Assembly: GCA_910577755.1 (NCBI GenBank)
Contig: CAJTNL010000008.1
Span: 30,911-94,910, forward strand
Length of the DNA stretch: 64,000 nt
Source: an uncultured Eubacteriales bacterium
GTDB taxonomy: Bacteria; Bacillota; Clostridia; Oscillospirales; Acutalibacteraceae
Direction of reading: 5' to 3'
This document shows, in pieces, positions 1-8,905 of the stretch; positions within the stretch are counted from its first letter, which is position 1; every line of letters begins with the position of its first letter. Both the position numbers and the translations under genes were made by a program. The notes beneath the pieces were generated by a model. The model was not told where the DNA came from, ran no database searches, and worked only from the letters and a program-made list of their open reading frames with translations.

Positions 1-364
1 TTTCCAACATAACCGCCGTATCGGCAGCGTTTTCCGACAAAGATCTACCAAGCTGACCATTATCTATCAGTAGTGAGTAAACGGAATGTACAATCATACT
101 GGAGCCCCCAAGGGCAGCTGCTATGGCCGCAGGAATATTTTTAATGAATTTAAATTGTTTTGGAGCATTTTTATCATAAAAACACATAAACATAATAATG
201 GAAGAAACTACCACCATTATTATGGCCAGAAAAATTGCTATAACATTTTGGTCTGTAAAAAAGCCTGTTGTAGAATTTACCAAAAACAACATTTGGTAAA
301 CACGGACAGGAAGCGCCACTATCAATGCACCAATACAAATAAACCACGCCGTTTTGATTTTCAA
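1..364 (-). CDS. Membrane protein of unknown function (3' end outside window)
   Basis: The minus strand is open from a TTG at 362-364 to the left edge, giving about 121 residues that begin MKIKTAWFICIGALIVALP. A Shine-Dalgarno GAGAGG/AGGAAG lies about 8 bases before the TTG and no ATG is available there. Two strongly hydrophobic segments (roughly residues 5-35 and 45-70) and a Gly/Ala-rich stretch near 85-100 indicate a multi-pass membrane protein. It follows the citrate synthase stop by about 35 bases on the same strand and could be cotranscribed. I do not recognise the family, and the C-terminus is missing. Confidence 0.6.
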   Translation of the reverse strand, partial: MKIKTAWFICIGALIVALPVRVYQMLFLVNSTTGFFTDQNVIAIFLAIIMVVVSSIIMFMCFYDKNAPKQFKFIKNIPAAIAAALGGSSMIVHSVYSLLIDNGQLGRSLSENAADTAVMLE

Positions 365-398
365 ATTAAAAAACTTCCTCTCTGAAAGCCTTATTAGA

Positions 399-1766
399 TT
401 ATCCTCGTTTATTAAGCGGAAGATAATCGCGGCTATGTGTAATAGAGCGATAAGCAGGACGAATAATTCGCCCGCAGGTTACAATTTCTTCAATGCGATG
501 TGCACACCAGCCGGCAATACGAGAAATGGCAAACAATGGTGTATATAAATCACCGGACAAGCCCAGCATATCGTATACAAGACCAGAATAAAAATCTACA
601 TTTGCACAGATCACTTTTTTCACGCCTTTGACTTCACCAAACACTTGCGGCGATAACCGCTCCACCAAATCAAATAATGCAAATTGATCTGTCATATTCT
701 TTTTAGCAGCTAATTTCCCAGCATGTTTTTTCAGTATAACAGCTCTTGGATCAGATAATGTATAAATAGCATGTCCAATACCATAAATTAAACCCGAACC
801 ATCTCCCGCTTTTTTTTGCAAAATTCGTTTAAGATATGCGGTAATCTCCTCTTCATCTTTCCAGTCTTTTACCGTTTCCATCAAGTCGTTCATCATCGTC
901 ATAACGCGATGATTAGCCCCGCCATGCCGCGGACCTTTGAGCGACCCGACTGCACCTGCTATGGCAGAGTACGTATCGGTACCGGTAGAGGACAATACCC
1001 TTGTTGAAAAACTAGAATTATTACCGCCGCCGTGTTCAGCATGTAAAATCAGACAAATATCTAAAAGCTTTGCTTCCTGAGCAGAAAACTGGCAGTCCGG
1101 CCGCAGAGTATGCAGAATAGACTCTGAAGTAGAATGAGTTTCTATTAAGGGATGGAAATACATGCTTTCTTTATCAAAATGTCTGCGCTTAACCTGATAA
1201 GCATAAGCCATAATTGAAGGCAATCTGGCAATTAACTGAATCGATTGTCTCATAACATTCTCTAAAGATGTATCGTCCGGATTTTGATCATAAGAATACA
1301 ACGCCAATACAGAACGGGCTATTTTATTCATAATATTAGCAGACGGCGCTTTTAAAATCATATCTTCTGCAAAATACTCCGGAAGCTCTCGATAAGAACT
1401 GACAATCGCCGTAAAAGTCTCCAATTGTGATTTGGTTGGCTGTGTACCAAAAATAAGCAGCCAGATAACCTCTTCAAAACCAAAACGGTTATCTGCTGCG
1501 CAACCATTAATAATATCCGCAACGTTAATTCCCCGGTAGGTCAGTTTACCATTATCGGGAATTTTTTCACCATCATTAACCAAATAGCCATGCACATTAC
1601 AAATGTTGGTTAAACCCGCCATTACGCCTGTACCATCTGCATTTCTCAATCCGCGTTTTACACCGTATTTGTCAAATGTGCAGCTCGGAATTTGATTATG
1701 ATTTCGAAACTCCTCGCAAAGTGCCAAAATAGATTCATCACACACTTTTTCAGAAAAATCATTCAT
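399..1766 (-). CDS. gltA: Citrate synthase
   Basis: 455 aa. Condenses acetyl-CoA with oxaloacetate to citrate, the first step of the oxidative TCA branch; in fermentative Clostridia it usually serves 2-oxoglutarate/glutamate synthesis. Active-site features are visible: the catalytic His region LHAEHGGGNNSSFS near residue 245, the second His motif GPRHGGANHRV near 280, and the catalytic Asp in NVDFYSGLVYDMLG near 390. Length fits the 440-460-aa type found in Clostridia. The ATG follows CGGTGA by a short spacer. No aconitase or isocitrate dehydrogenase is adjacent. A 2-methylcitrate synthase activity cannot be excluded from motifs alone. Confidence 0.93.
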   Translation of the reverse strand: MNDFSEKVCDESILALCEEFRNHNQIPSCTFDKYGVKRGLRNADGTGVMAGLTNICNVHGYLVNDGEKIPDNGKLTYRGINVADIINGCAADNRFGFEEVIWLLIFGTQPTKSQLETFTAIVSSYRELPEYFAEDMILKAPSANIMNKIARSVLALYSYDQNPDDTSLENVMRQSIQLIARLPSIMAYAYQVKRRHFDKESMYFHPLIETHSTSESILHTLRPDCQFSAQEAKLLDICLILHAEHGGGNNSSFSTRVLSSTGTDTYSAIAGAVGSLKGPRHGGANHRVMTMMNDLMETVKDWKDEEEITAYLKRILQKKAGDGSGLIYGIGHAIYTLSDPRAVILKKHAGKLAAKKNMTDQFALFDLVERLSPQVFGEVKGVKKVICANVDFYSGLVYDMLGLSGDLYTPLFAISRIAGWCAHRIEEIVTCGRIIRPAYRSITHSRDYLPLNKRG

Positions 1767-2008
1767 ATTTAATCACCGTTTTATAGATATTTTTATAAAA
1801 ATAAAAGCCGATTTTAACACATTGTACCCTTAAAAAAGTTTGACCGGCTTTTCAGTTTAAACCACATGTATTTGTCTCCAAATTATTACATAATATTTTA
1901 TAACAGCAATGATATAAAGTCAATAGAGCTTGCAGAGCTATGCAATATATTTTATAAAAAATAACTTGTCGTAACAATCAATGCAAACAATATAAGGAGT
2001 GTAAAATA

Positions 2009-3172
2009 ATGAAAGTACATCAAACAAAAAAGAAAACGACCCATACAGTCTCAAAATCTATACGGAGTTACAGCTTATTACTGACCCTGCTTTTACTAAC
2101 TTTACTTATCGTACCATTTTTTGCAATGGGCGCTGCTATTGAGGATGATGTTAAAGTACATTTTCAAAACGGCGAAAATACGCAGCAAACAGTCTCTTCT
2201 GAAGGAACTGTGACAGCAGGGGGAACAATGACATCCTCTCATAACACCCTTGTAGCTTCTTCTGAGCCACCTATTTCTTCACAGTCGGATTCCAGCACGT
2301 CATCTATAGTCTCAACGACTGTACCTACCGGCACTTTCCGAATTTTAGACTCTATCAAAAATGAAGTATTTGAAGTGGATGACCGTACTTTTGTAATCGG
2401 TACCGTTGCAGCTGAAATAGCCCCCACCTACCATCCAGAGGCAATCAAAGCGCAGACAGTCGCCGCTTATACCTACTACAGCAGTCTTCGTCAGGAACAA
2501 AAAATAACGCCCAACCCCGCATTAAAAGGCGCCGATTTCGCCGCAAGTCCATCCCAATGGCTTACCTTTGTAACTGAAGATCAAATGCGAGAAAAATGGG
2601 GTGTTAATTTTGACTCCTATTACGCAGATTTAACCGCAGCCATAGATACCGTACTGGGTCAAACCTTGCAGCAGGACGGTCAACTCATTACCGCTACTTA
2701 CTACGCAATTTCCGGCGGTACAACAGCAGATGCCAAAGAGGTATTTGGAAACGCACGCAGTTATCTGATACCAGTTGCCAGCCCTGGAGACGTATACGCA
2801 GACGGCTATAGGACCACCGTTATACTTACCTCAGACGAGTTTAAACATGCTGCCCAAAGCGCATGGAACTGCACATTAGAAGGTGACCCTGCTACATGGG
2901 TGAGCAATGTTACCAACGATACCTCTGGGTATGTTTCTTCCGTTGAAATTGGCGGTGAACCAAGAAAAGGCACAGAGGCGCGCATGGTATTCGGGCTTCG
3001 TTCTTCCAACTTTCATGTAGAGTATACAGACGGAAATTTTACCTTCTATGTAAAAGGTTATGGACATGGTGTAGGAATGAGTCAAGTGGGCGCTGCATAT
3101 ATGGCGGATCAAGGCTCTTCTTACGAAGATATTCTTGCATGGTATTATCCAAACACCACTTTAGTCAAATAA
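2009..3172 (+). CDS. spoIID: SpoIID/LytB-domain protein (stage II sporulation protein D-like)
   Basis: 387 aa. SpoIID is a lytic transglycosylase that trims denuded peptidoglycan during engulfment of the forespore. One N-terminal membrane segment lies at about residues 24-44, followed by a Ser/Thr/Gln-rich linker to about 110 and then the catalytic domain. Family motifs are AAEIAPTYHPEAIKAQTVAA (with the expected catalytic Glu), YYAISGGTTADAKEVFG, and the C-terminal GYGHGVGMSQVGA and ILAWYYPNTTL. AAGGAG sits about 9 bases before the ATG. No spoIIQ, spoIIID or mreB neighbour is present, so it could be a SpoIID paralogue rather than the sporulation copy. Confidence 0.82.
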   Translation: MKVHQTKKKTTHTVSKSIRSYSLLLTLLLLTLLIVPFFAMGAAIEDDVKVHFQNGENTQQTVSSEGTVTAGGTMTSSHNTLVASSEPPISSQSDSSTSSIVSTTVPTGTFRILDSIKNEVFEVDDRTFVIGTVAAEIAPTYHPEAIKAQTVAAYTYYSSLRQEQKITPNPALKGADFAASPSQWLTFVTEDQMREKWGVNFDSYYADLTAAIDTVLGQTLQQDGQLITATYYAISGGTTADAKEVFGNARSYLIPVASPGDVYADGYRTTVILTSDEFKHAAQSAWNCTLEGDPATWVSNVTNDTSGYVSSVEIGGEPRKGTEARMVFGLRSSNFHVEYTDGNFTFYVKGYGHGVGMSQVGAAYMADQGSSYEDILAWYYPNTTLVK

Positions 3173-3198
3173 TATCGTTATAATAATAAAATATTTTA

Positions 3199-4539
3199 TT
3201 ACCAGCTTGTCTTTTCTTCAAGCTGTTTTTGACAATCACAAGCATAAATACCCACAGGGCCTGTGGTATAAATATGACACCCTCTCTGCACATCGGTTTC
3301 TCCTCGCTGGTTTGCTGGACATTTTTTTACCTTTCGCAACCAATGTTCATTTTCAGCACATCTCTTTTTATAGTTACAGCATTTTCCTGTTTCCGCAAAC
3401 CAATGACACCGTGTGCAGTTTGTACAATGCTTAATTGCAGGGAGCTGCGCATACTTTGCACTAATCATACCGCCTGCTGCATGATGTCCGTTGCTTATCA
3501 GAATATGGTCAATTTCTATATTGCGCCACCCGTCCCACCATTCGGACTCAGTACCATGATGGGGCGCTTTTACCGCATAATAATGCGCATGTAATAACTC
3601 AGAGATTTGTGCCATTGTTTTAGGTGTTGCATCACCTGTAAATAGCAAATCCTGCCTTGTGTGCTTAGGATACAACCATTCGGTCTGCTGCACATTCTGG
3701 AATACCACGCTGGCTCCGTTTAATTCCTTGGCAAAGTATATACGTGCTTTTTGTGAACCAACCAGTTCCGCAACATCCTGTGCTACTGGTAATCCATTTA
3801 AATCATAAATAAGATCATCTATTTGTTCCAAAACCCATTTTAAATCGGTAATCGCTTCGCTTTTCTCTGTGGGCGTTGCCGTACTATACAAAGAAAATAA
3901 ATCTATACAGCGCAAATAGCAATCACAAAAGGTATCTTTATACTGCAAAAAGAGTTCCGCCTGATTTCCCCATGTTGTAGTAAGCAATTGATTTGCCTGT
4001 TCAACCAACTCATAAAATTGGCTTGAAAACGGATACTCTGTCTGCTGAGGCCAGAGAACTTCATAAGTCACATCGTCAAAAACAAATGTATCCCCCTGAC
4101 ATAAGGTTGCCATACATGCTGTCCCTGACAGAGTGCCAATACGGCTGAAAGCCGTTACAATATTGTCAACCAGTTCACAGTAATCGCTTTTTTCGGTTAC
4201 AAATGTATAAACCAATAATGCAAATTCTAATAAAAGAGGATTGCCGCAATCGTCCTGTGGGGCAGACGGCAGATAAATACGCTCAAAAAACTGCGGATTT
4301 TCTCGCAGAATTTCTGTAAATCCACAGACATGATCTTTATGAAAATGAGAGATTAGCCCATACTTTTTTCGTATGAAACCGTAGTGTTCTGCGAAAGCGT
4401 TTACATAATCCTTAAATGTACAGTTTCCTTTGTTTAACACTGTATTTAGGGAACCGCAATCTATTATAAAAGCCTGATTATCCCCTCTCAGTACCGTACA
4501 GTCTCCAAATTCTACATTATGTAATTCTATCCATTTCAC
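3199..4539 (-). CDS. Metallo-beta-lactamase-fold (ComEC-type) hydrolase with Cys-rich C-terminal tail
   Basis: 446 aa from a GTG start preceded by a perfect AGGAGG with 7-base spacing; an upstream ATG at 4557 lacks a site. The N-terminus has the MBL beta strand followed by SHFHKDHVCGF, the zinc-binding HxHxDH motif, near residue 85. Later come LFTGDATPKT and KAPHHGTESEW, as in the MBL domain of ComEC and related phosphodiesterase-like enzymes. The last 80 residues carry about a dozen Cys with several His (HCTNCTRCHW, GKCCNYKKRC, YACDC), suggesting one or two extra metal sites. No signal peptide is visible. The substrate is unknown. The next gene upstream on this strand encodes a MORN-repeat protein. 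Confidence 0.72.
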   Translation of the reverse strand: MKWIELHNVEFGDCTVLRGDNQAFIIDCGSLNTVLNKGNCTFKDYVNAFAEHYGFIRKKYGLISHFHKDHVCGFTEILRENPQFFERIYLPSAPQDDCGNPLLLEFALLVYTFVTEKSDYCELVDNIVTAFSRIGTLSGTACMATLCQGDTFVFDDVTYEVLWPQQTEYPFSSQFYELVEQANQLLTTTWGNQAELFLQYKDTFCDCYLRCIDLFSLYSTATPTEKSEAITDLKWVLEQIDDLIYDLNGLPVAQDVAELVGSQKARIYFAKELNGASVVFQNVQQTEWLYPKHTRQDLLFTGDATPKTMAQISELLHAHYYAVKAPHHGTESEWWDGWRNIEIDHILISNGHHAAGGMISAKYAQLPAIKHCTNCTRCHWFAETGKCCNYKKRCAENEHWLRKVKKCPANQRGETDVQRGCHIYTTGPVGIYACDCQKQLEEKTSW

Positions 4540-4588
4540 AATAGAACCTCCTAACAACTATCCCACATGATTCAATATTTTTTCTCAT

Positions 4589-4630
4589 AAAAAGAAGCCT
4601 TCTCCTTTGATAGAAGAAAGCTTCCTTTTT
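4589..4630 (-). terminator. Intrinsic terminator of the MORN-repeat gene
   Basis: An imperfect inverted repeat (GAAGC...CTTCT with AGAAG...GCTTC) is flanked by A and T runs. Reading leftward it immediately follows the stop of the MORN gene and ends in TTTTT. Confidence 0.6.
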
Positions 4631-6672
4631 TATTTTGTCCGACCATCGATATCAGTACTCTGATGAGAAGTCTGCTCTATTTTCTGATATAAAACTCCGT
4701 GAGCATATTGATCGTTTTCCCATTCTCCTGTGAAAATAATATTGCCTTCTTTATCATATTCTGTACCGAATCCGTGACGTTTTCCATCTTTCCACATGCC
4801 TGTATAAATTAAATTGCCATCTTTGTCAAACTCAGAGCCTTTACCTGTCGGAATATTATCTTTCCATTTACCAACAAAAATTGCACCATCATCTGCATGG
4901 TAAGAAACACCTGCTCCTTGACGTAAGCCATGTTCAATTCGGCCGGCAAAAGACAAATTACCCTCTGAATCAAAGATTGCACTTGTACCGACAGGAGCAT
5001 CTTCAGACCATTTTCCTACATGCAGCGTATCTCCTTGAGGCGTGTATGAAACACCCACGCCCTCCCGTTTATTTTCTTTCCAATCACCTATATAACAAAT
5101 TTGTCCTGATTTATAATAATACGCACCGAACCCGTCACGCTTATCATCGCGGTAATTGCCTTCATAAACGGTGTAACCGTTTTCCATTTCTGTTCTACCC
5201 CGGCCCTGACGTAAACCGTCAAGCAATCTGCCAAAATATAGATAGCTTTCTTCTTCACTAACTACAATACGTTTTGCCGCCGATATGCTTTTTACAGCAG
5301 CCTGTCCCCGCTCTGCCACAGTATTGTTCAAAACGGCTTGCGTGCAAAAAGTTTTTCCATCTGCTTTTTGTACTGCAACTGTATAGCGAGAACCCTTTTG
5401 TTCCTGAGCGCCTTCAGCAACAGTAAATACCGGAGTCGTTTTTCGATGGGCCTGGCAGTGATCTGCTTTCTTCTGACCCGTTTCCACCTCAAGCATCTGA
5501 TCCATCTGCTCCATCATGAGATGAATTTGTCGTGCAGTCTTCTCACCATCTGCATTTTGTACAGATAACGATTCCTGCCCGCTCTTGACATGAAACAATT
5601 CGCGATTTGCAACATAAGAAGATGTATGGCAAGGCTGTCCTGACGGCAAGGTATTTTTCAAATCAGTAGTTGTACATTCTACTGGACGCAAATTTTTTTG
5701 CGTTTTAGTCCGTATTGCTTCTTGCGATTTTTCTAATTCTTCTTCGGTTAAATCGATATTGAGCAATGTTTCAAAATCTACAAAGGATCTATTCTTGTTT
5801 TTGGGCAAGTCAAAATTCTCTTGTGAATTTACATTATCTGTAATATTCGGAGTATCCTGCTCCAGTTCAAATTGGTTTGATATATCGTCCAATGGTTCTA
5901 CGCCTATTTGTTCAGATGTAAAATCGAATTTATATTTTGATAAATCTATATTTGGGTCAAAATCCGGCTCGGCAAGCGTAATATTATTCATATCGGGCCC
6001 TTCCCATGTCGGAATCGTTCCGTCCTCCGCCAAACCAACCCGCTGGGCAAGGCTTTGCCGCAAGTTACACTCTGTCTGAGAACAATAACAAAAATCACCT
6101 TCACTGGTAGCAGCACAAATCTCAGGCTCTCCCAACTCATTATTAACAATACTTTGCACCACGGAACCCCGCTCTATAGGGCATGCATATAATTTTCTTT
6201 TTGTATATTTACGGCAGTCTTTATCATAGACTAAAAAATTTAATGCATTTTCCCTCTCAATTGGTTCAATGATAATTTCAGGGGTCAGCATATCGTCATC
6301 TAAATAATAATAGTTGTGTATCCATTGATGCTGATCGTTAAACACTGTGTTACTAATAATTCTTTCATCAACTCCAATGGTTATCACTCCATATCCTGTC
6401 GCTTCGGGAATGGTACGCTGTACTACTTTTCCTCCCTTTATTTTCTTCCATTTTAATCCCTTTTTAGAAATAGTATAAGTCCATCTGGTTTCAATACCAT
6501 CACAAACGTCATCTATAACCTGTCTACCAGAGACATTTTCTACCAAATACGCATACCGTGCGTGATATAGTCTGCCGTGCAGTTCAGACAGACTGTCATA
6601 TTTTCGGTATATTACCGAGTAAAACACCAACGGCTTTGTTTTGGTATTTTTATTTTCATCAGGCGTCGACAT
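4630..6672 (-). CDS. MORN-repeat protein of unknown function
   Basis: 680 aa from the ATG at 6670-6672 with GAGAGGGG about 8 bases upstream; a TTG 18 bases earlier overlaps that site and was not chosen. The C-terminal third (about 480-670) holds seven or more MORN-type repeats, with units such as YEGNYRDDKRDGFGAYYY, YIGDWKENKREGVG and FTGEWENDQYAHG. The N-terminal 250 residues look globular with scattered Cys, and about 250-460 is an acidic, Asn/Gln-rich, poorly conserved linker. There is no signal peptide or membrane segment. MORN repeats often act in protein or lipid binding; the actual role here is unknown. Confidence 0.75.
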   Translation of the reverse strand: MSTPDENKNTKTKPLVFYSVIYRKYDSLSELHGRLYHARYAYLVENVSGRQVIDDVCDGIETRWTYTISKKGLKWKKIKGGKVVQRTIPEATGYGVITIGVDERIISNTVFNDQHQWIHNYYYLDDDMLTPEIIIEPIERENALNFLVYDKDCRKYTKRKLYACPIERGSVVQSIVNNELGEPEICAATSEGDFCYCSQTECNLRQSLAQRVGLAEDGTIPTWEGPDMNNITLAEPDFDPNIDLSKYKFDFTSEQIGVEPLDDISNQFELEQDTPNITDNVNSQENFDLPKNKNRSFVDFETLLNIDLTEEELEKSQEAIRTKTQKNLRPVECTTTDLKNTLPSGQPCHTSSYVANRELFHVKSGQESLSVQNADGEKTARQIHLMMEQMDQMLEVETGQKKADHCQAHRKTTPVFTVAEGAQEQKGSRYTVAVQKADGKTFCTQAVLNNTVAERGQAAVKSISAAKRIVVSEEESYLYFGRLLDGLRQGRGRTEMENGYTVYEGNYRDDKRDGFGAYYYKSGQICYIGDWKENKREGVGVSYTPQGDTLHVGKWSEDAPVGTSAIFDSEGNLSFAGRIEHGLRQGAGVSYHADDGAIFVGKWKDNIPTGKGSEFDKDGNLIYTGMWKDGKRHGFGTEYDKEGNIIFTGEWENDQYAHGVLYQKIEQTSHQSTDIDGRTK

Positions 6673-6690
6673 CGTTATAGCCCCTCTCAA

Positions 6691-6963
6691 TCCTTTATCT
6701 GCACGCTGTTCTTTGGCAACGTCTTAGGCATATTCTATTCACATTATAACAATAAAAACCCTTTTCTTTAAAATATAGTATAATGCGAAAAAATTTGCAA
6801 GACTTTTTCCTTCAAATTTCTTTATTGTTTTATATATTCCGTCTTTATTTTTATCTTTTCGTTAAAAGTCTCTAAGATCTTTGCCAAAACAAAAAGATTT
6901 TAAGAATTGTATAAGCTTTTTATTTATAAATATGCTATACTATTTTTTATATAAACCAATACT
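6691..6963. other. AT-rich divergent intergenic region
   Basis: Very AT-rich DNA between the MORN gene (left) and the MscS gene (right). A TATACT hexamer at 6936-6941 is a plausible -10 for the rightward gene, but no convincing -35 at the right spacing was found. Nothing else is seen. Confidence 0.35.
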
Positions 6964-6990
6964 ATGTTTTATATAAAAAGGAGAATAATT

Positions 6991-7899
6991 TTGACTTTTG
7001 ATATTTACCAAATATGGAACAACCTTTTAAAATGGTTTGTGGATACAGGCCCCAAACTGCTGATTGCCATTTTAATTTTTATAGCGCTCTGGTGGTTTAT
7101 TAAACTTATTATGTTTTTTATAAAAAAAGGACTTACAAAGGTAGGCGTTGAAAAAAGTGTTATCACATTTTTATCATCCTTTTGTAAATACCTACTTAGA
7201 ATTTTTGCCTTTATTATCGCTTTAACTCCTTTTGGCTTTCATGTTTCCTCGCTTTTTGCTGCATTAGGCGCTGCGGGTATCACGTTAGGCTTGGGATTAA
7301 AGGAGAGTGTTTCCAACATTGCAAGCGGTATTCAAATTATCATTACCAAACCGTTTCAAGTAGGCCATTATATTGAAATGAACTCGGTGGAAGGCACTGT
7401 CACACGAGTTGAAATCATGTATAGTACATTAATGACACTGGATAAAAAAGAAGTGGTAATTCCCAACAGTACCATTACCAACAGCGTTTTAACAAACTTT
7501 ACCGCTTTGGGTATGCGCCGTGTGGACTTTGATTATACCATTCGATATGGAACCGATTTAAATCTGGTACGAACCATTTTATTAAAAACTGCACATGAAA
7601 ACCAACACGTTCTAAAGTCTCCTGAGCCTCGGGTAGTCGTATTAAAACAATCCGACAACGGTATAGAAATTTCATTTCGTGTGTATTGCGCACCGCAATA
7701 CTATTGGAATGTTTTTTTCGATTTACAAGAAAAAGTAAAATACATCTTTGAGCTTAACAGTATCAATTTGCCGTACACTCAAGTGGATATTCATTTTCAC
7801 GAAAATTCAAAGACACATTCAAATATCAAAAAAACTGTTCATGGATCTGAACAACCGACTTTAAAAGAGTACGATAATCAATCAAAGGAAGGTTTATAA
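6991..7899 (+). CDS. MscS-family small-conductance mechanosensitive channel
   Basis: 302 aa from a TTG start with AAGGAG 8 bases upstream; an ATG at 6964 lies ahead of the ribosome site and is unlikely. Channels of this family open under membrane tension and release solutes on osmotic downshift. Three membrane segments occupy about residues 15-110. The pore-lining Gly/Ala-rich helix LGAAGITLGLGLKESVSNI is followed by the family signature PFQVGHYIEMN and the beta-domain VEIMYSTLMTLDKKEVVIPN. The C-terminal tail is polar and slightly longer than the minimal family. Similar in size to B. subtilis YkuT. It is monocistronic, with a weak hairpin after the stop. Confidence 0.9.
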   Translation: MTFDIYQIWNNLLKWFVDTGPKLLIAILIFIALWWFIKLIMFFIKKGLTKVGVEKSVITFLSSFCKYLLRIFAFIIALTPFGFHVSSLFAALGAAGITLGLGLKESVSNIASGIQIIITKPFQVGHYIEMNSVEGTVTRVEIMYSTLMTLDKKEVVIPNSTITNSVLTNFTALGMRRVDFDYTIRYGTDLNLVRTILLKTAHENQHVLKSPEPRVVVLKQSDNGIEISFRVYCAPQYYWNVFFDLQEKVKYIFELNSINLPYTQVDIHFHENSKTHSNIKKTVHGSEQPTLKEYDNQSKEGL

Positions 7900-7905
7900 A
7901 AAGAA

Positions 7906-7932
7906 GGGGATCACAATTAGCAGTGAATCCCC
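7906..7932. terminator. Weak hairpin between convergent genes
   Basis: GGGGAT-CAC pairs with GTG-A-ATCCCC. It lies between the MscS stop and the convergent 59-aa gene, but lacks a strong T run on either side. Confidence 0.35.
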
Positions 7933-7939
7933 AGTTGCA

Positions 7940-8119
7940 TTATCTGAACATATGACTGACGTCTCCAATTAGATGGTCAACAGAACGCATGGTACGGTTA
8001 GCATTACGTCTAAAATGACGGTTTTTTCTCATTTGATATGAAGCGACTGAAGCAGCTGCAATACAAGCAATCACTCCAAAACCCAGTCCTTTAATAAAAC
8101 CCATTGTGCTTCGAAACAT
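7940..8119 (-). CDS. Small membrane protein, hypothetical
   Basis: 59 aa from the ATG at 8117-8119, which has AGGAGGG 6 bases upstream; the longer frame to 8242 has no site. One hydrophobic segment (GFIKGLGFGVIACIAAASVA, about residues 7-26) is followed by a basic, amphipathic tail with several Arg and His. The organisation resembles small YtxH-like envelope proteins but I cannot assign a family. It is transcribed away from trmL, sharing an intergenic region of about 170 bases. Confidence 0.6.
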   Translation of the reverse strand: MFRSTMGFIKGLGFGVIACIAAASVASYQMRKNRHFRRNANRTMRSVDHLIGDVSHMFR

Positions 8120-8289
8120 ATAAAGCCCTCCTAAATTCGGTATTAACAGTATCGCTGTCTTAGTTATCTTGCCCAGCAGCGTCTCAAATATTTCAGGTAT
8201 ATTATTTTTAATACCTATACAAATTTTGACACTATCCTGCATTGTTTTTATTACAAAAAATTATAATTTTATAGAAAAGGATTCAGCTG

Positions 8290-8793
8290 ATGTCTACATT
8301 AAATATCGTTATGATAGAACCCGAAATTCCGCAAAACACCGGCAACGTAGCGCGCACCTGTGCCGCAACAGGCGCCAGACTTCATTTAATAGAACCTATG
8401 GGTTTTAAAATTGATGATAAAAAATTAAAGCGCGCAGGTCTTGATTACTGGCATATGCTTGATATTACCATATATTGTAATATACCTCACTTCTTTGAGA
8501 AAAATCCCAATGCTGCAAAAACAGGGTATTATTTTTCTACAAAGGCGCAATATACTCATACACAGGTGCAATACCCAAATAATTGTTATCTGTTTTTCGG
8601 TAAAGAATCCGCCGGTTTACCTGAATCACTGTTATATGAACATCCTAATACCACTGTGCGTATTCCTATGCTGGGAGAGGCACGTAGTCTGAATTTATCA
8701 AACGCAATTGCCATTGGCGTCTACGAGGTTTTACGGCAATGGGACTATCCTGATTTACTGCGCCAAGGTAAATTGCGTGAATTTCAATGGTAA
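8290..8793 (+). CDS. trmL: tRNA (cytidine(34)-2'-O)-methyltransferase TrmL
   Basis: 167 aa, the usual size for TrmL/YibK SPOUT methyltransferases. It 2'-O-methylates the wobble base of certain leucine tRNAs using SAM. Motifs seen are EPEIPQNTGNVARTCAATGA at the N-terminus, FGKESAGLP (motif 2) near residue 110, and RIPMLGEARSLNLSNAIAI, the C-terminal trefoil-knot SAM-binding motif. The next gene, pgk, starts 113 bases downstream with its own ribosome site and possible promoter, so cotranscription is uncertain. Confidence 0.93.
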   Translation: MSTLNIVMIEPEIPQNTGNVARTCAATGARLHLIEPMGFKIDDKKLKRAGLDYWHMLDITIYCNIPHFFEKNPNAAKTGYYFSTKAQYTHTQVQYPNNCYLFFGKESAGLPESLLYEHPNTTVRIPMLGEARSLNLSNAIAIGVYEVLRQWDYPDLLRQGKLREFQW

Positions 8794-8905
8794 CAAATTT
8801 GTGATAATCTACAAAAGCTGTCATTATGTATTGAAAAATATAGTATTTTACTATATGATAGTTTCAATTAAGTTTTTCAAAGTACTTTAAGGGGAGACTA
8901 TATAC

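Noticed and set aside
86..385. Rightward 99-aa frame
   Set aside because: Basic, His/Asn-rich translation typical of an antisense frame; it overlaps the leftward membrane protein that has hydrophobic segments and a ribosome site.
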